64,000 bases of DNA from Rhodamnia argentea (Eukaryota; Streptophyta; Magnoliopsida; Myrtales; Myrtaceae), in assembly GCF_020921035.1 (NCBI RefSeq), contig NC_063152.1, positions 29,945,903 to 30,009,902 of the forward strand, in the 5' to 3' direction. A program made the position numbers and the translations under genes. A model generated the notes under the pieces. It ran no database searches. It had not been told where the DNA came from and was given only the letters and a program-made list of their open reading frames with translations. Of this stretch, positions 57,018 to 64,000 are shown piece after piece (the stretch's first letter is position 1; every line of letters starts with the position of its first letter).

Positions 57018-57385
57018 ATCACAAGAGCTACGTCGTTGTGAGTCGAAAGAAGTGAAATCAAGTTCACAAGAGCTACGTCGTTGTGAGTTGATTAAATGTT
57101 GAAATCGCCGGTGCATATGTCTTCACGATTCGACAAAGGGGAATCAAAATCATAAGAGCTACGTCATTATGATTTGGTTTGGATCAAAACCATGGGTGCT
57201 TATGTCTTCATGATTTGATAAAGGAGCCGAAAATCATAAGAGCTATGTCATTATGAGCCGACTAAAGGTCAAGATCACTAGTGCATACGTCTTCGTGATT
57301 CGAGACCGAAATCATAAGAGCTACGTCGTTATGATTTGATAAGATGTCAAGATCGCCAGTGCATATGTCTTCACGACCTGACGTA
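57018..57385. repeat. Alternating palindromic tandem repeats
   Basis: Five copies of a hairpin unit of the form ATCATAAGAGCTACGTCGTT followed by ATGAT lie at about 57018, 57063, 57148, 57231 and 57310. They alternate, from the second copy on, with four copies of a second unit (GCCGGTGCATATGTCTTCAC type) at about 57106, 57190, 57272 and 57351. The compound period is about 84 bp. Stems are 6-7 bp, and both arms change together in some copies (CACAAG with TTGTGA; CATAAG with TTATGA). Confidence 0.8.
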
Positions 57386-59889
57386 AGAGGCATATTGCCC
57401 GAATTGAACAATATTTGATAGGAGCACCATCGAATGGAATCGATAAGTACAAAAGGGGCATATTGCCCGAATTGAATCATAATAACTATCATCAGAAGAG
57501 TTGTTAATTTGAAAAGGGGTTCAGAAAACTTACGTGGGTTCTCCAAACGATTAATCAAGGAACGAAACAGATTGCTCGTATCGTACCCGGTAGGCATTTG
57601 CCAGCAAAACTTGCTCATTCAATAATCCTTGGATGAATTTCGAGACCTTGGGAGGGAACTCGAACATCGAGAATGTATTACCCATCATGGAATGTCGGAG
57701 GTAACACGTGCAAACATATTCAATAATGAGTATAATGCAATTACTCATACTATGGTTCATGCATAACCATTCTGTCAAGTTTGCATTACCAATTTTGTCC
57801 AGGGAGGTTCTCATATTACGAATACCTCGAATGTGAGCTGAATGGGGGGACTTCGGTCCAAAAGGGCTTTCTCTCACTCTCGAGAAAAGCTATTTATCCT
57901 GTCTGCAGGATTCAAGAGAAATCACTCAATCTTTCCATCATCGCATTCGATAAGGATCCAAGTAATCTCGCAATTGATACGACCGAGCCGATCGGGAGGT
58001 CTTGATTAGAACCGTAATGAGAGCTAGGTCAAAGGTTTACAAATGGGACTCTAATTGAGTCAAGGCTGCTGAAATGAATTTCTTCGTTATCCGCTCCGGG
58101 TTTACAAGTCAAGAACCCTACAAAAATGAGAGAGAAATAATCTTGCTCGAACCTCTTCGAGTGATGCTTAAAATCATTTAACTCTACGTTAACTCAAGTG
58201 CCATAATCAGAAGAGACTTGGAGGGTTATAACGTAGGCTAGGATTGGGGACCGAGGAACGAAAAGGCTCGTTTTGGCTCAGAAATTAAATGAGAAGGGGC
58301 CTGACGTTGGTGATCATCACCGACTAGTCACCGATCTTGGTCTTCCGGAAATGTCTTCGAAAAGAATTCCATCATTGAATGATGGATGGTAGTTTTCTAC
58401 TGAAAATTGCACTTTGCAAACCGACTTCTTGGGGAGTCTTCTTCACAACAAGTGTCTGTCGAGGATTTGCAAGAGACACAATGCAAACATGTACATGGAA
58501 TTTACAACTTAACATGCAAAAATGTACATTCAAAATTCAGAAGTACTTTACAAATGAATGTGCATTGGCCTTACTTTTGGTAGGCACTTTGCTTTTCCTA
58601 TGCTTGAAATTTTCATATGAGATCGGCCTTTGCTTTTCTTACTCCCGACTCTCATTTTCCTTTTTTTTTTCTTTTTTCTTTTTTCTTCGAGAAGAGATTT
58701 CTTTTCCTTTTTCTTTGAGAGCTCTTCGACATCTCTTTATTTTGCTTTTTTTTTTTTTTTTTTTTTTTCGAGAGCGGGCTCTTCTCCTTTAAGTTGAGTT
58801 TGCTTCTCCTTTTTTTTTACAATCCCATGATTTTGAACCAGGAATTACAACAAACATAAACATTTACAAAAAATTATGTAAACATAAAAAATCTAGCATA
58901 CAAGAAATGAGTCCATTCGGGAATTCTCTGTTGACCCGACCATCTCCAATTCTAATCCTTGGGAAAATGCTATCTTCGTCTTTGGAATGAGCAAATGATC
59001 ACCAACAGGGGTTTAAGAAATGAATTTGTAGGCTCAAGTGGGCTATGCAAAGAATGAAGTGTATAGGATAGAGAAATGAATGCTTTTCATCATCTTAAGG
59101 CACTTGAATTAAAATTCGAGTATAAATGCAAAGAAACACTCGGAGATTAATGTTAGTCCGAGCAAGAAAATTTCTAACCATTTACCTCGTGTTGCTGCTG
59201 GAATTAACTCGTCTGGACCCCGATGTAGGGTGGTTCTTGACAGGGGTAAAGAAATGAAACCACCGCTCAAAAGGGGTAATCAATGGATCACCCGTAGTGT
59301 TTGGGATAGAGAACTGAATGCCTCTGTCATTTCGGCTATCGTACCTTTTGCGAGAAAACCTTTTACCTTGTGAAATGCGGAACTTAGCCACCGTTCAACT
59401 CTCCCGAAAAAATGGGACGTGTTTGGGAAAGGATTGCTTTTCATCATCCTCCCCTGCCCATTCCATACATTCGATGTATCTTATGTAGTTCATGTTCCTT
59501 ATTCAGAGTTGGTAAATTAAACATGAGGAACAGTCATGCGCAAACTATGCAATGTATGAGTGTTTTTGAGCATATAAAATGCAGCAACTTTTTATCTTGG
59601 TGGACAGAATTCGCAAGCACATAAGAAACTTCTTAGGGGCGTGGATTGGGAGTTGCCCCTGCTCATGCAAATGAGTTGCAAAACTTCATTATCTGGTTCG
59701 AGACATGAGATTGTCAAAGGCTCCAGGAATTTCTTATTTCATTAATTTTTCGGGGAGAATGGATACTTCCCTATCTCGGAAAGGCAGTGACCCCCGTAAA
59801 AATCAAAAGGGAAAGCGTCAATGTACGTTCTCATGTTCTAAACGAGTTGAAACGATACCGCTTTACCCTTGTACGAATTTCTTGTGAAC

Positions 59890-60112
59890 TTTGAATTAAA
59901 AAGATCAACTCATCCGGATCGAATTGTATGTCCGGGATGTTATCTCTCCGGTTTTGTAACCATCCGGGCTGAGCTTCAATCGGCATTGAACTGCGAAGCA
60001 AAAAGGTTTTATTAATCTTTGTACATTGATGCCAAATCCCGAGATCGAACCCGGGATGCCTCGGACCATTGTCATTCCCCCAACCACTAGGTCGTGGTGA
60101 TGTTGGCGTCCA
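59890..60112 (-). mobile_element. tRNA-derived SINE nested in the retrotransposon
   Basis: On the minus strand, from about 60112: GGACGCCAACATCACCACGA, an A-box-like CCTAGTGGTTGGG (60091-60079) and, about 30 nt on, a B box GGGTTCGATCTC (60052-60041). Spacing suits an internal Pol III promoter. The sequence does not fold as a tRNA cloverleaf. The 3' end, near 59900, is uncertain. Confidence 0.6.
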
Positions 60113-60592
60113 CGGTTGGTTCGCTTTTTGCTATATTGTTCTCAAAGCAGTTGGCAATCCCCTGTCGAGAATAAAATAAGCTTAATTTAGAGTTTGAAAC
60201 GACCGAGAGCCAATTGGGACGATATGGAGTTACCCATCTTTGAGCCCGCTTGGCCTTTTACTCGTATTCTCCCAAGTAAGGCTATTCGGAATCTCTCTTT
60301 ACGGGCGTTCAGGGGCGTCGTCCACAAATTGATTTGCTACGTGCCTAGCTTAACAAGGAACTCACACATTTGATAAGGGAGGAGAAAATTCGCCCTTTAA
60401 CTCTAGGCAAATTCTAGACAGCTAGAAAGTAAAAAAAATATCCCACGCAGGGGAACTATACATGGAATTAAAGGAGTATTCATGCAAGATTGGTTCCACC
60501 TCTTTTGCTGGCCATTCCAATGATCGACTGATTTTTTCTTGGATCATACACAAACGATCGTTGTTTGAGGATTTATAATCACTTGCTTCGGA

Positions 60593-61385
60593 TCACAACT
60601 CTGGAGGTCCTTCGGCTCCGAACCGGTCGATCAAGGTGGTGAGCTCATCATCAAAGTAATCTTCTGATTTTTCGAGCAATTGATACTCGAATTGGGCATT
60701 GTTACTTGCTAACATTGGCGACTGATTTCCCACTTTGTTTTCGCCATGAGCAGTCTGACTCCTTAAGCTTGAGCTTTCACCGTTGCCCACCATTATCTTA
60801 GCCACCAAAAGAGAAGTGGTTGACATTTCGGGAACCGGCAAAGGACTTTCCGGTGAAGCATGAATGGTGTGTACTATCTCAAAAGCGTGGTAGCAATCTT
60901 CTTCATCATGAGCCGGCTCGATGTAAGGGATGGCCGTTTCATTGAAAATCTGGTGATCTTTCTCTCCATGGACAATCACCAACTTCTGTTCGACCACGAA
61001 CTTAATTTCTCTGATGAAGGCTTAATGAGACAGCTTCGGCGTTATGATCCAAGGTCGGTCTAGGAGAAGGTTAAAGGCCGAAGGAGTATCCAATACTTGG
61101 AAGAGAATGTCAAACAAAGAAGGCCCGATCTGAATCTCCAAGTTGATCCGCCCCAGCACATCCTTCTTTACGCCATCAAATGAGTGGACGGAAGTCTTGG
61201 CCGTTTGCAACCTATCCAGGTCGATTCCAAGACGATTCAATGTGGCTAATGGGCAAATATTCGGTGCCGACCCGTTGTCAATGAGTACCCAAGCTACGTG
61301 AGTATGCTTGTGTTTGACTGTTTTGTGCAAAGCTTTATTATGACCTCGCCCTTCGGGCGGAATCTCATCGTCAAGATAGCTTGAG
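60593..61385 (-). pseudogene. Aspartic protease segment and linker of the gypsy-type element
   Basis: Starts with DDEIPPEGRGHNKALHKT at about 61383, then VLIDNGSAPNICPLATLNRL, where D-NGS is the active-site motif (plant gypsy type). DTPSAFNLLLDRPWI follows. A frame break at about 61022-61000 leads into a separate frame to 60593 (MVEQKLVIVHGEKDH and on), the normal region after the protease. It is misplaced: the protease should precede the polymerase and integrase, but here it follows integrase on the coding strand. Confidence 0.8.
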
Positions 61386-62302
61386 ACCGTATACGTAAGG
61401 AAGGAATTTCCACTTCAACTAGTAGAACAGCCTCCATTCCATATACAAGAGAATACGGGGTTGCCCCAGTAGATGTCCGGATCGAGGTCCGATACGCCAT
61501 AAGTGCAAATGGCAACCTCTCATGCCAATCGCGATAATTTTCAGCCGTCTTCGCTAAGATTTTCTTGATGTTCTTATTAGCGGCTTCTCTTGCTCCATTC
61601 ATCTGAGCACGATATGGGGAAGAGTTCGGATGCTTGATCTTGAATTCCTTAAACAATTCGTCCATTAGCTTGTTGTTTAAGTTCGAGCCATTTGTCGCTG
61701 ATTATGGCTTCGGGTGAACCGTATCGAGCAATGATATCCCGACGGATAAATTTCACGATATTTCGTGCCGTGACCGCTAAATAGGATGCGGCTTCGATCC
61801 ATTTGGAGAAATAGTCAATCGCCACCAAGATGAATCGATGGCCATTGGATGCTTTAGGGTTGATAGGGCCGATAACATCAATGCTCCACATAGAAAACGG
61901 CCATGGTTCGGATAACTGATGCAACTCATTTGGAGGGACATTAATCTTGTCACCATGAATCTGACATTTGTGACAGCTTTGGACATGCTGAATACAATCT
62001 CTTTCGAGCGTGAGCCAATAATAACCCAATCTCATAATCTTCTTAGCTAACAAGTGGCCATTCATGTGTGGACCACAGATCCCTTCATGCACTTCCATCA
62101 TCAGACGAACCGCTTTGGTTGAATCAATGCATCTTAGCGAGACAGAATCGAATGACCGCTTGTACAAATTCTCTCTGTTCAAGAAGAACTTCGAGGCCAT
62201 CTTCCTTATGTGCTTTTGGTCAGATACGGTACTTTTTGAGGAACTCCCGCTTCTGAATATAAGTCTTGATGTCATGGTACCTCGGCTTACCATCGGGTTC
62301 AT
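61294..62302 (-). pseudogene. Integrase of the gypsy-type element, frameshifted
   Basis: The first frame (62302-61649) has the zinc-binding part (HEGICGPHMNGHLL, CHKCQIHGD) and the catalytic core (WSIDVIGPINP with the first Asp, then FILVAIDYFSKWIEA). The frame breaks near 61650, where SDKWLELKQQ replaces the expected continuation. The second frame (61665-61385) carries FKIKHPNSSPYRAQMNGARE with the core Glu region, then MAYRTSIRTSTGATPYSLVY and VEVEIPSLR. It ends abruptly at the junction to the protease fragment. It inserts cDNA in an active element; this copy is dead. Confidence 0.85.
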
Positions 62303-62519
62303 CGATTACGGCCATACAATATGCCGTCTTTTTTAATACCTCGATCTTCGGTGGGTCAACCTCAAGTCCATTGGCGATTTGTAACATTGAAGACAAGGTA
62401 GCCAATGCATCAGCGAATCGATTATGAGTCCCGGACAGATACTCAAATGAGATATCCTCAAATTCCTCCACCAGTTCATCCAGATACTCATGGTAGGGCA
62501 TCAATTTAGCATCTCTCAT
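62220..62519 (-). pseudogene. RNase H C-terminal fragment of the gypsy-type element
   Basis: Residues include DAKLMPYHEYLDELVEEFED, the C-terminal RNase H motif FEYLSGTHNRFADALATLSS and the linker leading to integrase (CMAVIDEPDGKPRYHDIKTY). It begins directly where the gag frame stops (62506), so the whole protease, reverse transcriptase and most of RNase H are missing from their usual place. Confidence 0.82.
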
Positions 62520-63489
62520 CTTCCACTTTCCTTACCGCGAACCTCTTAGTCGTCGTGGCGACATTACCGTACCAACCTTTCTTTATACCGTTCTCGATTT
62601 CTTCAGCCATTGCGATGAGATGGCTGAATGACGTGGCAGCGGATCCCAAAATTCGGGTTCTCATAACTTGCGGCAGAGTGGAAACAAACAATTTCATGAG
62701 CTCCCTTTCGGGAGGGACTAGTTTCATTTGAGATGCCACGTTCCTCCACCTGGTAGCATCTTGTTTGATTGTTTCTCCCTTCTTCATCTCAAGCTGCTCA
62801 AGGTCTTCTCTAATGGTGAGCACGTCCAAGTTAAAGCTAAAATATTTGATGAAAGCATTAGCTGCCTTCTCCCAATCATCAATCCAGTAGATCTCGTAGT
62901 CCGTATACCATCTCATGGCAGCTTCTTTTAAACTAGCCTGGAAAGTCTGAACCATTAGGGGGCCGTTGGTCGCATGCTTGTTCATTCTTGCCTGGTACAT
63001 CTGGACGTCTTGAACCGGGTTGGAAGTTCCATCATACTTCTCAAAATCGGGCATCTTGAACTTCTCCGGCATTGTGACCTTTGAAAAGATAGACATGTCA
63101 ATCTGGGGCATGTTGTGAGTCCCCTCAACCTCTCGGATCCTCTGTTTCATTTGGGTCAACAGCTTGGTCGCGTCACCATTCAATCCGGGGGCCACGGGAT
63201 CGGCTTGAGGGATTGGGACTACGGGCGGCGTGCTCGGGCTCACGCCTGCGATGATCATATCATCTAGTGGCATTGTCGGATAGGAAGTAGCTTCCGGAGC
63301 TTTACCGAAGTTGTCCATAGGAGAAACTAGAGTAGGAAGCGGCGGGCTGGCGGTGGATGATTGAAGTTTGGCGGTGAAGGCGGCCATCATTTCTTCTATC
63401 TTTCGGGACATCATCCCTTCAAAGCGCTCGGTCAAGGAGCCAAGTTTCTCGTCTAGGGCAAGACCGACGGTAGCGTTGATGTTGGCCAT
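62506..63489 (-). CDS. gag polyprotein of the gypsy-type element, truncated at the C-terminus
   Basis: 327 residues from ATG 63489. The N-terminal helix-rich part (KLGSLTERFEGMMSRKIEEM) is followed by a Pro/Ser-rich stretch and the retrotransposon gag domain (KFKMPDFEKYDGTSNP, then MRWYTDYEIYWIDDWEKAAN and GETIKQDATRWRNVASQMK). The frame is open, but it ends at the junction with the RNase H fragment, and no zinc-knuckle is left. In an intact element gag forms the particle that packages the RNA. Part of a dead element; expression unlikely to matter. Confidence 0.85.
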   Translation of the reverse strand: MANINATVGLALDEKLGSLTERFEGMMSRKIEEMMAAFTAKLQSSTASPPLPTLVSPMDNFGKAPEATSYPTMPLDDMIIAGVSPSTPPVVPIPQADPVAPGLNGDATKLLTQMKQRIREVEGTHNMPQIDMSIFSKVTMPEKFKMPDFEKYDGTSNPVQDVQMYQARMNKHATNGPLMVQTFQASLKEAAMRWYTDYEIYWIDDWEKAANAFIKYFSFNLDVLTIREDLEQLEMKKGETIKQDATRWRNVASQMKLVPPERELMKLFVSTLPQVMRTRILGSAATSFSHLIAMAEEIENGIKKGWYGNVATTTKRFAVRKVEDERC

Positions 63490-64000
63490 CCTCTTCGCGA
63501 CTAATCGAGTAATATATGGAGGATCCGTGATAAATTACCCGTACGCAATAACAAACCCAAAATTAGTACAGGGAGCAAGAATAGTGAGCCGGCCCATGGC
63601 ATCCCTCTAGACTCAAACTAACAAAGTGATTATGACCAAAGGATTGAAATATGCAATTTTCAGTTTGTCCGCTTTTACGAAAAAATTCGTATTAATTCGC
63701 ACGTTGATCAAAACATGTCCAAATTTTACGAGCTTGTAGTTGAGAAGGTGATGAACAACTTTTATGTTGGCCAATCGGACTAGAAATGCGCGGATCAAAT
63801 CAGTTTAATGTGTCTTTCCAAAAAAAATCATGTTCAGAAAACTGTTATAACCGCATGTTGTTGAAAAAACGAAGGGCCATCTTAAATTATGAATTTAATT
63901 CTGAAATTTTGTAAGATATTAGTTGAAACATAGGTCTACAACTTTCGTGTTTGGTACTTACTCAAAGCTCGATCGTAGAATTTAGTAAAAATCGCACAAC
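63490..64000 (-). other. 5' untranslated internal region of the gypsy-type element
   Basis: Upstream of gag on the minus strand. No LTR end or primer-binding site seen before the window stops. Confidence 0.5.

Larger units (their letters stand above)
56646..60590 (-). other. 3' internal non-coding region of the gypsy-type element
   Basis: No retroviral-type domain. Minus-strand frames at 57262-57877 have no recognised family. It contains palindromic tandem repeats (57018-57385), a long T/C-rich tract (58650-58820) and a nested SINE (about 59890-60112). Frames that cross the T/C tract are low-complexity artefacts. Confidence 0.6.
55230..64000 (-). mobile_element. Ty3/gypsy-type LTR retrotransposon, rearranged, 5' end outside window
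   Basis: Read on the minus strand, coding remains at 63.5-60.6 kb are followed by a long non-coding region, a polypurine tract (AAAGAGGGGCAGC at 56658-56646) and the 3' LTR (56645-55230). The 5' LTR and primer-binding site should lie beyond 64000. gag, RNase H, integrase and aspartic protease remain, while most of the reverse transcriptase is missing. Long 3' non-coding DNA and a large LTR recall the Tat-type branch, but that assignment is tentative. Confidence 0.85.

Noticed and set aside
57018..57385. CRISPR-like array
   Set aside because: The palindromes recur, but the intervening sequence is itself repeated, the repeats are diverged, and this is plant retrotransposon DNA.
58379..58792. 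137-residue open frame
   Set aside because: The C-terminal half is poly-Phe/Ser from a T/C tract. No domain; chance frame inside the retrotransposon.
60031..60112. Possible tRNA gene on the minus strand
   Set aside because: The B box is good and the A box acceptable, but no acceptor or anticodon stems form. It fits a tRNA-derived SINE better.

Overview
This is nuclear DNA from a flowering plant, most likely a woody eudicot. The evidence is the GT-AG introns (seven in a GATA-factor gene, five in a Bax-inhibitor gene), A/T-rich intergenic DNA, plant-only families (SUVH histone methyltransferase, GATA26/27-type factor, pectin-methylesterase-inhibitor family) and a dense load of plant transposable elements. 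A Myrtaceae source such as a eucalypt is my guess from the general look; the sequence does not prove it.

Layout. 1-1690: decayed LINE reverse transcriptase. 1690-2530: degenerate tandem repeats. 3332-6457 (-): intact single-exon SUVH5/6-like H3K9 methyltransferase gene, with its leader and promoter to about 7730. 7.7-9.9 kb: fold-back repeats and a 66-bp tandem duplication. 10.0-11.4 kb (-): truncated, frameshifted SUVH N-terminal paralogue. 12957-14897 (+): intact 646-aa protein of unknown function with four 54-residue repeats. 16103-20925 (-): complete eight-exon GATA26/27-like gene (540 aa predicted). 21-27.4 kb: repeats and no recognised gene. 27.5-28.5 kb (+): decayed RING-H2 gene. 29080-30878 (-): complete six-exon Bax inhibitor-1 gene (246 aa predicted). 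32.5-33.9 kb: retroposon copy and a short hAT-like element. 34940-35500 (+): intact PMEI-like gene. 35676-38563: hAT transposon relic with BED finger, transposase core and dimerisation remains. 38703-39492: non-autonomous hAT-like element.

39.5-55.2 kb is a tandemly duplicated cluster. One PMEI-like gene is intact (41600-42130) and three are dead copies (44.2, 49.2, 54.8 kb). Two RING-H2 genes lie tail-to-tail with PMEI copies: the 46-kb copy is frameshifted and the 51-kb copy is intact. Two copies of a tiny membrane-protein ORF (47.7 and 53.0 kb) stayed open. Units at about 44.2-48.3 and 49.2-53.5 kb repeat the same gene order, and two retroposon copies entered only the second unit region, so its paralogue shows the empty sites.

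55230 to the right edge is a large LTR retrotransposon on the minus strand, with a 1.4-kb 3' LTR, a polypurine tract, a long non-coding region with palindromic tandem repeats and a nested SINE, then coding remains in a scrambled order (gag, RNase H, integrase, protease). Its 5' LTR lies beyond the window.

The intact host genes have unrelated jobs: chromatin silencing, transcription, ER cell-death suppression, wall-enzyme inhibition and ubiquitination. No operon-like cooperation is implied. I found no convincing wholly new multi-gene system. The most novel items are the duplicated small-membrane-protein ORF, the polyA retroposon family, the LTR-derived filler insertion in a PMEI pseudogene and the permuted gypsy element.
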